A DNA stretch of 64,000 bases from Asterella californica (GCA_036924285.1 JAYKYS010000012.1:5022001-5086000); one strand, 5' to 3'; counted from the stretch's first letter, positions 1 to 13,498 are shown. Notes: a model not told the origin generated them from the letters alone. Numbers and translations are program-made.

Positions 1-3000
1 GGTTTGTATGTGTTGATTTATCTTTTGCTCGTCATATGAAGAGAAGTTATGGTATTCAACATTGTCTCACTTAGTGAATATCCATATGTTAGCTATGGTT
101 TGAGACATAAACTCATTTTTCGCAAATCAATAAAGTGAAGCATAAGACAACAACGGGAAAATCAAATCTAAAGTGATACAAATTACAAGTCCTATCAGGT
201 TGAAATGGGTTTAGGCGCTTCAAAATTGATATTGAACTCATGGAGGTCGAAATGAATGTGTTCTTCGAGCACCGCTTTTTGAAATACAAAAGCGAATCGA
301 GGGTGAAAATGAAGTCTGTTCACGGATTTTCAGGTAAAACTGACCCTCGTCATTGATGAAGATTGAAACTCTGTAGGCTAGAACAAAACAGGTTTAGCTT
401 ACCTGTTTCTGAAAACAAGTTAGCTTACATACATGTTTCCGAGAACGGATAAGTTTACTCATTTGGCGAAACAGCCGTGGCTTACCTGTTTCACAAAACA
501 AGTTTAGTAAACCTATTACTTAGAGGTTGATAAGTTTTGGAACCAGTAAGTGTACATCCAAACGATAGTCTCACATGGATTTCCAGACAACAAACTAGTT
601 TTCCAGCTATATAACTTGTACATTTTGATCAGCATGAACAAAAGAAGTAGTACTTCTGAGGGGAGTCAAACCCCTTACGCGCCTCCGATAGCAAAAGAAG
701 TTCTTCATCACTCGCCATTGACATAGAGATGAGCTGGCGTAATTTTGAATTATTCTAAACCAAAGATTACGCCACAAGAATGCAACAAAAGAGAACTTTT
801 GCTTTTCGCTACGTGCATTTCACCATCCGTTTCCCAAGTGGACTGAATTGTTGTCTAGAGTAGACGAGAAAGGAATCCGTTCTACAAATCCAACAACACG
901 AGCGAGTTGTTTATACACAACAAAGCGCTTCCTCTTTGGTTCAGACTTAGAGAAATTGTAAACTGCAAACAAAATCAACAAGTCGGATGTGGTCATGCCC
1001 AACTCTGTTGCAAAAACATCACAAGCGATACAAAAAATAGAAATTGACCTCGCAAGTAGAAAATATTGCGGAAGCAATTCTTTTGCTTCACACCATCTAC
1101 GTTGTAATGAATAGACCAAGAGAACTTGTAAATGTCGTCCATAACTATCGCGAGATTTGGCTGGCCTCACTTCTCATGATCGTGTCATCATGAGCCTCAA
1201 ACAAATCATGGAAATGACTCAGAGTAACCATGTGAGAAACAATAGATGAGAACAAACCGAATACACTACACCATGTCCAATTGAGCAAAAAGAACCGAAC
1301 GATTAAGGTAAACACACCCAAAACTACCGATAACCGACTGAGACAGAGTTGCAATAGAAAACTGAAGATTCAATCGGTAAAATATAATTCCGAAGTCAAA
1401 AACGTCTTGAAAATGCGTGTGCGGTCATACCGATGAGAGATGCTGAGGGACGAGTTGTGGAAACTCAGAGCAGAAATGACCGATGCAAATGCAATAAAAA
1501 ATGCAAGCGCGACCAACAGCAATATAACACTAAAAGAAAACAAGAACCAAGTTGTGGTTACATAAGCCAAAAACATGGCCGAACGAGAACGAGATACCGA
1601 CCATAAACCTCCGCTAGATGAAGAAAACCGAACTGTAAATTGATTTAAATGCGGTCGATACGAATGAAAAAGTAAAATGAAAGCCATTATGAATGTTGAA
1701 CCAACGACAAAAACTGAGATCCGAGTTCTCGCACAAATCTAGACGCGAACGACGATATACCACAACCGAGGTGTCAAAAAGCTCACCAACAAGAACGTCC
1801 ATCAGCAAGAAAACTTCATATATCCAGTCCTTAACAACACAAAATCGAGTCAAAACACGACCCTCAAATATCGAATCAAATATCCCACCACAGACAACAG
1901 AAGATAACTCCACCACCAAGAATGATTGTCCCCACTTCACAATAGAGTTCAATCGAGTTGTGACAAAATGACTGAAAAAACGAAACCTCACCATACCAAA
2001 CGCAAGTCAAAACAAGACACAAGCACAAGAAAATGAAAAATGACCGATAACAACAAAAAACTCGACACGCCGCGAATGCAAATAGCCAACACAAGACCTC
2101 ACCATAGACATCCCAGACCCACCCAAAAGTCCAAAAACGGAACTACACACGAGGAAAGAAAACTGACGTCGATCTGAGCCAAACCGTCGAGAGAGAAACC
2201 AAACCCTAGTTGTGCCAGTAATCTGCCGGGAAGTGACTCCTGCTGGAGCTCCGAACTCGACAGACAGACTGCGGAAAATAATGTGAGGAGGGGGGTTTAT
2301 ACCCCAACCTGTGCTTGAACCGGCTTGAAGCAATAGATACTGCAGCTAAACGGTCTTCCTGAAGCCAGCGGCACGTTGCTCTCTGCAGGCTGTACTTTCG
2401 ACGATTTGGGAGACCATGCGCTTTTCAGGAACCAAATAACACACCATCTGGCACCCTGTCCAGTATCGAGTTGGAATGTCTCCAGTGCTAAACATCCTAT
2501 CACATTTTCCAACTCATATCTCTACAGCATTCGAGTTCAGCATCGTGCTCTAAAATGCTCTGAAACGCTTTCACAGTTGTGGAAAGCATGGTTGCTTTTT
2601 AATCGTGATTTGTTGAGAAATTATTTGCCAATAAATACCCGTTTCCGGAACAAGAAGAAGAAATGAGAGACACACTAGACCTCAAGTCGTCCGGCGTCTA
2701 AAGCACCCCAAGAAGATTCTCCACACAAGCTTAAGAAACCTATCCAGTTTGGTTTCACGGATGATATAAGCATTCAGAACGAACACTCGAGTGAGTACAC
2801 ATAAACCATAAGAGTCACTTCTCCATTATAGCAGAACTTTTATGTCAGTGACCTAAGTTTACATAGCTCTTGATTGTTGCGTGGGAACTGCAAAACCTTT
2901 CGTTCATTGCTTATATCTTTGAGAGGTTTTAGATTCAGTCATCTGGACTTAGAGAATTTAATGCAACAGATTGTACAATATTATTACAGGAGTGAAAGAA

Positions 3001-3008
3001 AGCAAGGA
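1..3008. other. Intergenic region downstream of CYP97B
   Basis: No gene could be supported here. Open frames on both strands between about 820 and 2670 are short, low in complexity and hydrophobic or Ser/Arg-rich, and show no recognisable domain. The last part (about 2700-3008) is probably the 3' untranslated and downstream region of the minus-strand CYP97B gene; an AATAAT-like signal on the minus strand lies near 2985. An unrecognised old repeat in 1100-2300 is possible, because the sequence has an A-rich, ACCGA-repetitive texture. Confidence 0.5.
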
Positions 3009-6000
3009 TTATGAGCTGACAGAAGCAACTTCTGGCGCACGAGCACTTCGTAGATTTGGCCTTCTTTTCAACTTGCACCATAATCCTGCCTTGGTGTGAA
3101 TAGTGGCCCCAGTAACCAGTTCGACATCCTCAGGCTTGCCTTTCAGTTGAACGTCGAACTTTTGGAGGAGCATGGCGAGTCCAACAGCAGATTCCATTAG
3201 TGCAAATTGATCTCCGACACACTTGCGAGGACCACCTCCAAAGGGCAAAAATGCGAAGTCCGCCATACTCTGTAACAAGTTCTATCCGCGTAAGTGGCCC
3301 TCAAAAATCCAGATTTTTAGTGATGAAATGATTCAGACTCAGTTCAGGACAAACTACCCCTTCAAATAGTCTTCAAGCAGAATTCCATCTGAAAAGGCCC
3401 AAGACCACAGACCAGGGATAACAGCAGTCCACAAGGGCAATTTGGTAATCAATGTTGCTCACCTCGTTTGGATAGAGTGCACCTTGACCGCGTTCGGGGT
3501 CAAACCCACTCCAGCCCGGGACTTCGCTTGGTTTGGCCTTCAGGAACCTCTCTGGCATGAACTTATCGGGTTCATCCCAATAATATGGAGATCGATGGAG
3601 GTTATACACCTGCGGATGGCAAACAAGTTGAACAGTGGAAGATAAATTCCAGAGAACTCCCTACCCTCATTTCTTCAACTCTTATGACACTCGAGGAACC
3701 ACATACTCCTCAAGAGGCCCACACTCTGCTGGTTCCAGTTCGACTTACAGAGATGAAGATATCAACTCCTCTGGGAATGGGGTAGCCATTTGGGTCTCCA
3801 TTGCGGCCCCCTACCATCCGGGTTCAAAAATCTGTCACAAAGTATTTTACCAAGGAAAGTTGAAGACATCCTACTGACTCAAATATACATGAATTTGGTC
3901 AATATTATCTACTTGTCAGAGAGTGAAACTATGAGGTTGATGTAACGGACGCCCTAACTCGACACGTCATGCTGACCCTGCTCGCCAAATCTGAGGTTGA
4001 AAATAATGAACCTGGAAGCTTGTCTGGTCTGAGTGATCGCCTGATAAGCAGCGGTGGTTGGGGATACAAACGTAGTGATTCAGCAACGATGAGCCGAACG
4101 TACCTACACCATAATGACGCAACTGTCAACTGAAATCAAAACTCTCTCGAGAGAGCTACTAAAACAGTATCACCACCTAGTCCTGGCGACCATACTACCG
4201 TAAACGCTATTCAATTCAAACAGCTAACACTGAGATCTGGGATTTAGACGAATATTCTGAAAGATTTCTATCAAGTCCACAGCACTTAGGATGGTGGTCA
4301 GAAAAGAAACTGCTGTCTAAAAGAGCACTAGGAGCATATTGGTCCATGAGTATAGCTGTTCGAACAAGAACAATGCTGTAGGCACTTAATGTAACCCGCA
4401 CAACAAGAAGCCAGAGAAATAACGCCAGGAGCAAATTAGACAGAACGTTTTAGAAACTGGGAGGAAAGACGGAGAGGGGCACATCAGGTCATAAGCAATT
4501 GTTAACAAAGAGAGCAAGCAAACGAGCACAGGTAAACAACCTAGAAGAACAAAACAAACAATTCTCTAAACAAGGGTCATTGACACAGTCGTACGCAATG
4601 AGCCACTCGAATACCTAACTACCACGAATTACACGCAGAGCATGCAGGTAAATACTTCTAAAACTGGCATTGGACATGCTTCACATATTTATCAACTAAA
4701 TCTCTTTTTGATGTACGATTTCCAACTAACCCTGCTAATCGAAGAGGATGTGTTCGAGCTTTGTCTCTTACTGAAGCTGCTATTCGATTAGCAGCAATTA
4801 AAGCATCAAATCCATTATCTGAAAACACACTCCCGTGCATGCACCTCAACCAAGTCTCTACTTCGTCAGCACCTATCAGAGAGGCCAAGGCTATATATGA
4901 GTAGGAAAGTGGTGAATCGACATTTCCGAACCCATCAGTCCAGGAGTTTCTATTCTGTTCAGGTACATCTCTAAGTGTAACTCCCGCCTTTGTATAGTGG
5001 TAGATCAGAGAGCTTGGCAGAAGAACTGCATCTAGGGACCCAAACAGCTATACATAGAAACAACTAAGCTAAAGTAGAACGGAAGCAGGAGAAGAACAAG
5101 AAGGAATCAAGAATGAATGAAGGCTGTAAAAGTTACAAGCAGCAGCAAACGGTAGAAGGTTCGAGAAAACCTGCTTAGAGTAAGAAGAAGTTGAGAAATG
5201 TAGTTGACTGGACCTGTACAGTACTCATTTATAAGATATATTATATACATATTATTCAGAACCCTTTATACATAAAATCTATGTGAGAGAAGGAAAGGAT
5301 CTCGTAGTGGAGATGTATTTGACGAGAAGGTACAGTATCAAATCTAATAATGAGCGAAACCTATCACTTACTTACCCCAACAAGTCCTTCGGCCATTCAC
5401 ACTTAGCTCTAATAGAATCTCTCAAACCTCACCCCTTAAAAACGAATGGGATTAGGGTTTAAACCCATAAGCCTCGAGGGTCAGATAATGCCATAGCTTA
5501 CAGAAGTGAACGGACGTCTAATTTTTCTGAAACGTCTGACTGAACAAAGTCGAACGGCTCTGAGAAAAGGAGGCTTACGACAACCAACGGCTTATTGACA
5601 TTCCTAAAACTGGTTACAGGGTTACTACGGAGGTACCCTGTTCGGTTTACATCGAAACCTTCATGAAGTCCTCTACGGGGACCACGGCAACGTATTACGG
5701 GGTGGGGTTTCAGACGCCCCAGTAATTATCCCTCGCCCATTCATGTGTTCGAAATGAAACGCGTTTACGGTAATGGGAGAGTGCTCACTGCAGATTTTTG
5801 AGATCTTCATATGTTGGTTTCCTTCCTCCCAACACGCTGTCGATCTCATCTTGAGCTCTTTTGATCTTATCCGGGTTCTGTAAATTATCCAAACCAAGTA
5901 GAGTAAGAAGAAAGGACATCAAAGCTACACCAGACTACAATCTTCATCATCTTCTCCTCTTACAACGATAAAAGCTGCAAATTCGAACCAGATAAATTCA

Positions 6001-9000
6001 ACGCGTGATTGGGAATCAAGTCCTCCGTTGCAAAGGAACTTCTCGGAATATGCGGACATTCTATCTTCAGACCCGATTCCTCCAACTACCAAAGTTCTAT
6101 GGTATTTATCATCTGACCACAAAGACATGTGCACAAAGGCCATGTGTAACATTACGGCAAGAGGGAGTTGGAACCTGAGCAAGCATAAAGGTTGCCCAAG
6201 TTAACACGGCAGCCGTAGTTTCATGGCCGGCAATGAGCATGGTCATCAAGTCATCTCGGAGCTGTCAAACATTTCCGCCACAAACGCACGTCAGTACGAT
6301 CGCGTGTTGTTTCGCAAGAACCTCGTTCGTTCTTGATCTTATACTTGGATGAGCACAGGAAAGCAGTCCAATAAGCCCCAAGTAACGTGCTCCGATCTGC
6401 CTTTTCAAGGATTGAAAGCTTCTACGCATTCAAACCTGAACCAGAAACCAAAAGTGCGAGGACAGAATACGTGATACGAGATCTACGAGACAGCGACCGA
6501 GGGTCTAACCTGCTTGTCATCAGGTTCTTCTCCTCTCATGTCAACAAGAAACCGCAGTAAGCTCTTATCCTATCACAGAGAAGGAAAGTGAAACAAAGTG
6601 AAACAACCTTGACTGCCTTGAACTCAGTTGATTCAAGCGAGAAGTAGATCAAGAAATACAATCCCTTCGCGGAGTAGACCCCGCGGTGTGTGCCGTAGAC
6701 TCCATCCACTTCCTTCAAGTTGATGAGGCAAAAGAGCGGAACTGATGCTTACTTTGACTTTGGAATAATCTCGTTTTTGCATGGCTTCAGCGTCATCCTC
6801 CTGTACTCACAAGGTGAGCCATAAAACATTTGGATGAGGTCCAAAACTGACAGTCCAAAATTCGTGACAGAATCCAACGCGATGACCTAACGCTGTTAAC
6901 AGAGACTCAGTATCCCCGTGTGAGATCGAGAAACAGATCTGCTTCTAGGCTCTCAGCTGATGAGATTGCATGGGTTTCGGCGCCCACCTGACGAGTGTCT
7001 CTCGCCCTTCGAATCAGGTCATCAAGGCAGTCGTTTATAACTTTCAAATCAGCATTGAATTTGACTTGACGTGGAACAAGCCACCTTGCTGGGGGAAACT
7101 TCCAGTACGGGATGTAGAATGTGGATCTATGTTCTGCTTCGTACAGTGTGCCGTACACCGCCTGCGAACCAGATGATCATTAAGCTTGAACCCGATATGC
7201 TAGATAAACCGCTTCAAACTGCCTTGTTGGGACACATCAAGAAAAGGCGAGTCCTCGTAGACATAATTGTACAATTCACCGGGGTTGCACCTGGATCACT
7301 GGAGATTCAGAAGTCACCGATCCGAAGTCATAGTTGAAAACACTCAGGCCAATGATATCGAGAGCAAGATTAGAATACTCAGCCTCCATCTCGACTTCCA
7401 GCAGCCCGTCACCTGTGGATTCAGCTTTCTGTAGAAGAGTCTCTAACTTGCTTATAGTTCTCTCAGTGCAGTCATTAAACACCTCAACCATTGATTCCAA
7501 GTAAGCTGAGTGGAATCCTGGAACAATAGCTGTTCAAGAACACGCAAGAAATATTTGTTCAGCTATTTGAAGTTTCATGACGGAAAAGAAAGCTTCATGG
7601 ATACCACTGAAAATGTCTACTCGATCAGCAAGGTCCAACACATCGACACAACTTGGTGCAGAACCATCATCTAAGGCCTTATATAAAACTAGACATGCTT
7701 ACACCATACCTCGCCTCCTGGATTTCCATGTCTCTAAATCTGCTGGTATAAGTCCCTTGCCCATGATCGGCTCCAGAATATCTGCAAGAACACCCTGTAG
7801 ACAAAATCCTGAGTCGTTCATAACATGACTAATGAATACTCGAGGTGTCATGCAGATATGTACCAAATGACACCTCTGGTTCCTCCTCCTTTAAACAGGT
7901 GTGACAACGTATAACATGAAGGCTCTCACGAACCTTATCATAGCCAAACGCATTCTCCCGAAGAATGTGTCTCGCCACTATAGGATCCGAAACAACCACG
8001 AACGCTTTCGGCCCAAAGGCAAGCTTGTAAACTGATCCATGCTGCAACGAACATAATGTTAGAGCAAATCAGAAGAGAGCACAGAGGAGCTTCAAGCAAA
8101 GTGTAAGTTCGAGCTTCAAATTTCCGTATGAAATAGTCCTAAGTGTGTTAGCTGTTTTTAGCTGGATTGTATGAACTGACCTGAATAAACCAATCATAGA
8201 GGGCGAAGAAAAGAGGTCTCTCAAACAGGTCCGAAACAGCACCTTCCGCTATGGGCATAGAACCGAGGTTCCCTCCACTTAGTAGATTTGTCAACAAATT
8301 GCTCGCATTATCCAGAAGCGATCTCTCTTTGGCGGCCTTGGGCTCTGGCTCTGTTCTCAAACTGAACCCACGAACACAGGCAGGTTAGAACTCCTCATAC
8401 GAGAGGCGTATCATCAGCCATCATTCCTTCACTCGACTACTTCTGGATCCATGAAACCATTGCAAGTTCGCGGATTCAGTCAGCAAACTGGCGAGGCGAG
8501 GATCCTCGCCTTTGTGGGCTCAATGCTCAGTTCTTTAACGTGGTTCTAGACAGTATCGATTATATTGCTTCTTCACATTCTAGTAAAGTACCCTGAAGAT
8601 TACTTCAGATCTTTTCTGAACGAATCCTTTCATTCTAGCTCAATATTAATATAAACGCTACTGGTATTCCCCAAATATCCAACTGAACGTCCCAACAAAT
8701 TTTCTTCCTCTACCACAGACAACGTGAACTCAACTTTCCGCTTGACATTTTATGGTACTGATTACATACTCGGATTTGGGGCGAAATCATCCGTGAAACG
8801 TCAGACAGCATTGAGGAGAGGAGACAAATTCAGGTCTGTACGGTTCAAAACTGCCTGTTAAACTGTCGCATGAAACAAAGGTAATGAATTGGAGCTCACC
8901 AGGTGACGGGACTGACAGAAGATCGCTGAATTCTGGATGAGGAGGAAGGCTGCGCGAAGGCTGCACCTGTCTGAAACACAGAGCCCGAGAAAGAGAGAGA

Positions 9001-9060
9001 GGATGCAGTTTGGGGCAATGCAGCAACGCACAGCCCAGCAGCTGCACCTGCCACTGCCAT
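3009..9060 (-). CDS. CYP97B: CYP97B-type plastid cytochrome P450 (carotenoid ring hydroxylase family), 14 exons
   Basis: Exons (high to low): 9060-8900, 8361-8181, 8041-7934, 7794-7710, 7529-7291, 7161-6988, 6800-6753, 6569-6510, 6261-6175, 5877-5789, 4103-4012, 3810-3749, 3609-3463, 3269-3009. All introns are GT-AG and every phase agrees, giving 597 aa. Exon 1 encodes an Ala/Ser-rich N-terminus without acidic residues, typical of a chloroplast transit peptide. P450 landmarks are the I-helix AGHETT (363-368), ExxR (419-422), PERF (481-484) and the heme loop [11 protein letters not shown] with Cys528. The sequence follows CYP97B more closely than CYP97A or CYP97C, for example in the [11 protein letters not shown] and [11 protein letters not shown] stretches. 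CYP97 enzymes hydroxylate carotenoid rings in plastids; the role of the B clade is less settled than that of A and C. The start is the first ATG after an in-frame stop. Intron 10 is enlarged to 1685 bp and holds plastid-derived DNA. The gene appears intact. Confidence 0.93.
4650..4826 (-). pseudogene. chlL: Nuclear fragment of plastid chlL (NUPT) inside CYP97B intron 10
   Basis: On the minus strand this codes for [45 protein letters not shown] and similar pieces that I recognise as the ChlL (FrxC) iron protein of light-independent protochlorophyllide reductase. After DKYV the frame is lost by a single-base deletion; the next nucleotides still encode the expected ACPMPVLEV in the shifted frame. 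Similarity stops near 4650 and just upstream of DNGFDAL, so only about 58 codons of a roughly 290-residue gene are present. It is a dead plastid-to-nucleus transfer. ChlL is plastid-encoded in bryophytes, many ferns, gymnosperms and algae and absent from angiosperms, which helps to place the organism. Confidence 0.85.
4847..5047 (-). other. Unrecognised exon-like open frame beside the chlL fragment
   Basis: This is an open minus-strand stretch of about 67 codons, continuous in frame with the chlL fragment. It contains segments such as [19 protein letters not shown] and [20 protein letters not shown], which read like real protein. A plausible splice acceptor (TTCTATGTATAG) precedes it, and a plausible donor (TTGAG|GTGCATG) ends it at about 4847. 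I do not recognise the family. It is not part of CYP97B, whose exons 10 and 11 join perfectly without it. It may be an exon of another gene carried in with the plastid fragment, a cassette exon, or chance. Confidence 0.35.
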
Positions 9061-10833
9061 CGCTGAACCGAAACCAAGCAAGTCTTCAGTAGGAGACTAT
9101 CTACCTCCCAAGCACACACTTTTCCAAAGAAGTTCCTCGACTCAACTCGACTCTATTCTTCCTGAGGCTCCTCTATCTCGACCCTCAAACAGAGTCCAAT
9201 ACAGAGCCGTCATTCGCGTCGTGAAGATGCTTGCGTTATCCAGGTGTGGGTGACAGGTCGCCCCTACCCGTTGACTCTTTTGATTCAGCCCAAGGTTTTG
9301 TCCAGTCTGAACCAGGAATCACAGAAATCCATGTAAGCTCTTCCACCTGCCATGTTATCTAAAATAGAACTAGAACGTAGTCCGCGCTACCGGTCACCGG
9401 CTTGTCGTGGGTTCAGAGAGCTTCAAGCTGCACTCACATGGCCATTTTTCGGTGGAACTTTTATGGGATGCGGACATCTACGGAGGGTTCCGTAACCGAA
9501 AGTGTCCGTTCATCTCCCGGTATACAAGTGATTAATTACTCGAACGATCGCTAGTGTAAATATCAACTGAATGAAAATTAGTTCATCTTACTATTGTAGT
9601 TCAAAGCTACACAACAACAGGAGGAGAACCAAGATCAAGGTGTCTTAACTACGTTCTGTTATATTCTTGTACATGATGTTATGTCAAGTCACATTGAATC
9701 ATTAGAGCAGAGCACTGAAATTCCTGACCAGCATTCAGATCATCCACAACCCAAGGATAGTGACCTCCCTCTAAGAGTGCAACATTGAACCCAGTTATTA
9801 AACATCGAGTACAAGTTTAACATCAATTCGAGTTTTTCTGTAATACAAATTCGAATTACGAATACGTTTGATGGACTGATAAAACTAAGGACGGTAACTA
9901 GTGAAAAGCGCATGCCTTCTCTTTCCTTCTATCCTCTACTTTGTCGTAGTCTTTGCAGTCGTCGTTTTCCTCTTAACTCCTCTCTTTAATCTCTTCTATT
10001 GAGGGGTGTCAAAATTATCTTCACCCATAAGAGAGAGCTACGATTTTACTAAAAAGTCAAGAGAGTCGTGTTATCTATCAAGAGTCTACATACTTTTCTT
10101 GCTTGCTCTTCGACATAAGGTTTTCACAGTCCTGAAGTCTAATAGTCAAGAAACGGGTTTAAGGTTTTGAAGAAAGAAAAGCATTAGTGGCGAAATAGTA
10201 CTGTCATGGTTAGTATTGCTCATCACGAAAATATTGTCATGTCACTGCTCGTTTCTTGTCTATGTTACATAATATGGAGAAGGAGGCTGAGATCACAAAG
10301 CTCATAAATCAAGTCAGTGCTCATGTTATGTTACACGTTGTCTCTTGATATTGACTACAATGCGTGATAATCAAGAATATACATCTTGTTGCTATGAAGG
10401 AAATCGCTTTTCGAAGAGAATAAGATGAGAAACTCAAGTACAGAAAAATGGACAATATTCTAACAAGGAAGTTGAAGATAGAGGAGACAAATACTTAAAT
10501 CTTTGAGAAAACGTAACTGTTGATAAGAAGATCAGTTTGAAACACTTTGGGTACAGTTGGAAAGGTGATTTAGAGGGCTACGTAAGGAGAGTGGCACATT
10601 TTGGTTAGGATCACTTGTGTGAAAAATTTTCAGATATCTGAAGTTTGGTTGTAAATTGTATGCATAAAGACAAAAGTACTAAAGGGTTAGATTGAATATT
10701 TGACATTTGTGCTTTATTGCTCTTCTTTCTAGACCGCACACTTTTTGTAGCAAGATATCTCATGTATTCCCTGTCACATCTTTCACGTCCAACTTCACCG
10801 ACATCGTCACTTCGCTACATGAAAAAAGTTCTC

Positions 10834-10949
10834 CCTCTCCTTTCTTTTCGGTTTTCACAATCGACATATAGTTATGCTACAAATAGCAATAATTCTTTCT
10901 TTCCTTTCTATTTTTCACAATCGAGTATAGCTATGCTACCGCATAGCAA
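10834..10949. repeat. Short tandem duplication, about 64-bp period
   Basis: Two adjacent, diverged copies of a unit containing TTTTCACAATCGA followed by TATAG.TATGCTAC and TAGCAA. The first copy is about 10834-10890 and the second about 10898-10949. No coding meaning is apparent. Confidence 0.6.
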
Positions 10950-11134
10950 AAACATTAGACCCGATAAACCATAACATTTCACTAGGGTTCTAGTCTAACT
11001 CTAGAAAATGAGGATGTAAAAATAAAAACCTCCTAGAAGTAAATGTGAATAACAAATAATAAATAAGCGTGCTCGATCAGTTTCAGGTACTCATGATCCT
11101 TTTATGCTATCAGAAATATTATAAGTGTTATACG

Positions 11135-11760
11135 GAAATTCTAGACCAAGCTCTGACAACAATCAAAATAAAAGCTTAACTAAATTGTTAATCCGTCAGG
11201 GAATAGCGATAACGTCAATAGAAAACTTATAAATGGAGTGAAGGACCACGCGATTCCGGTGTTACAAGTGTGAGAGCTTATTGAACCAAAAAAGTATCTT
11301 AATAAATATATTAATTTATCACCTAATCCTTCTCATCAAAAGGATTAGGTAATAAGATAATCTTGCATTCCTCTTCCATCTTCAGAGGGAAGAGGTGAAT
11401 AAGAAAATATACATGTTTGACCACCTTTGGAGAACTTTTGTCCAGTTTCTGTTATCCAAAAAGATGTAACGATTATATAGAAATTCTATACCAAGTTCTA
11501 TTGAAAGTCAAAATTAATGTTGAAGTGTTAATTGTTAGCTATACAAGGAATGGAGAAAATGTTATGACAAGTCCTAAGTGAAGTCCATAGCAATGCGCAT
11601 CCAACTGTATAAGCCTGACTGGTAGTCGATTATAATAGAGCACTCAATAAATACTTTAGTTTATTACTTAATCCTTATTGTCATAAGGGTTAGGTAATAA
11701 ATTAACTTGCAGCCATCTTCCATCGAAAGATAAGAAGAGAGTGAATAAGCAAATAAGCTA
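11135..11760. repeat. Two tandem units of about 345 bp, each carrying a hairpin module
   Basis: The motif GAAATTCTA(G/T)ACCAAG occurs at 11135 and again at 11480, and the hairpins at 11316-11355 and 11661-11700 keep the same 345-base offset. Each unit ends with a stem-loop whose arms are ACCTAATCC / GGATTAGGT (or the close variant CTTAATCC / GGGTTAGGT), followed by a CTTCCATC-containing segment and GTGAATAAG. Related modules occur at 21090-21145 (partial) and, inverted, at 22375-22500, so this is a dispersed family rather than only a local duplication. Confidence 0.7.
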
Positions 11761-13498
11761 GCTTACTTATATCGCTAATTTATCTTATTCACCTCAACTT
11801 ATTCGCAATACCTCCTATGCTCCATTCTTTCAGCTGTCGTAGTACCAAAGAGCCGTAAAACCCACTAAACTTGAAGATCAAAGAATTATGATCTCAAATT
11901 ATTAGCTCATCCAGCGGAGAAAGTCTTTGGCTATCCTTGACAAGGATAGCCAAAATCAGGGGACGTCAATCGATAGGTTAATGTATCTCGTTGTGCACCT
12001 TAGTAATTTCGTCAACTAGTCGATTGTTTGATCACATAAGTTCTTTGAATATTTTTCGTGTATGCATTTGAAACGTCCATTTATTGTATCGACGAGAGAG
12101 TACCTCTTGCTATGTTCTTAACTCCTCGACAAAATTTCAAGATGACATATGCTTGCTGATTTATTAAAGGTCTTGTTGGAGTGAATACTCTAGCAAGTAC
12201 ATCATCAAGATGATCGAAGGACTTCCAAACGTTGAGCACAAAAGAATATCTAACAAGACAGGATGAGAGGTCGGAATCACACAAATGATGGAATGTAATG
12301 TCCCAGACCGCACATGTATGAAGTAGAGTTAGTTGTCGTGATCTAAAATCCTATGCAAAATATGACCAGACCAATCAACATTTGAAAGATTGAGCATCAC
12401 AATATATAATTTTTGAAGAGACCAGGAATGATAAACGTGTGAGCTACCCAAAAGCTTACGAGGATATGAAACATTAAGGTAATCTTATCTACTCTTTTCA
12501 TTTGTTTATATCTTTACCTAGATTTATTTTATAATTCAAGTTTTCCTTCAGCAATAGTATGACGTTAGGACATCCAATTTTCTCTAAATGTACTTGTTGT
12601 TTGTTTTTCCACTAGAAGCCGAATGTTCTAGAGAGATTCTAGAAGAAGACAATCATGCTACTTCTTCATCCAATGAACCAATCGAGATTCTTGTTACAAA
12701 TGAAGATTCAAGAGAGAAGACAAGTAAACGAGTTTACAAAAATGTTACGTTTCTGAAAGATGAGACTATGAGCGTTGGGAAGCAATCCAAGATGGATGAA
12801 TTTAATTAATATTAGATATATTTACGATTTCAAGAGTTCAAAAATTTTTATGACTTCAAAACTATCATGAGTTAGTGAGTTTAAGTAGCTTCTTCATATA
12901 CGATATATAGAGCATCTATTCACTTCGTCTCCTTATAATTTGGTTTGTAAATTATCATTCGACAAATAAAATATTTAATTTCATTTAACCAAAAATTGTT
13001 TGTTTATGAACAGAGTATTGGATATGTTTATTTCAGAATTGAAATTCTTTTAGTCTTTTTAATATAGTGAAGTTATACATCATAATATCAAAATTTCATG
13101 GATAACTTATGTCGTGCGCATACACATCGCTACACAACATATATCGATGTCAGAGGTACACCACACATATACATAACACATGGACGATGTCATACACATA
13201 CACAAGTGTACCACAACCCTTCCCTAACTGGCGTTTAGGTCCTTCTAATTCCAGATAGCTCCATATCCCAACTACGTGATATAAACCTTCATGGGTGCAA
13301 GGATCAGGAGGCCGGGTGCTACATCGTCCCATCGTTAGTCGCATGTCTGCAATCTATATCACACAAAGATCTAATGGACTATCCCTGCTATATACATCGA
13401 GGACAAACCCACCGTCCATTAGGAACGACATTGAGAGTTGTAGTCAAACATGACATGTGTCAACCTCTCGAACAACCATCACACACCAACATACGGTA

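Larger units (their letters stand above)
9061..13350. other. CYP97B upstream region and AT-rich intergenic spacer
   Basis: The first few hundred bases should contain the CYP97B 5' UTR and promoter; no confident TATA box could be assigned. The remainder is AT-rich and lacks credible genes. A short plus-strand open frame at 12588-12809 (acidic, Ser/Glu-rich) has no recognisable domain. Two local repeat blocks (10834-10949 and 11135-11760) are listed separately. Around 13090-13210 the sequence is CA/TACA-rich, a simple-repeat texture. Confidence 0.5.

Noticed and set aside
820..2333. Series of hydrophobic or Arg/Ser-rich minus-strand frames
   Set aside because: They overlap one another in different frames, have no motif and begin mostly at non-ATG codons; likely chance.
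4980..5010. tRNA-like words (GTATAGTGGTAGATCAG)
   Set aside because: No complete cloverleaf or box B could be folded around it.
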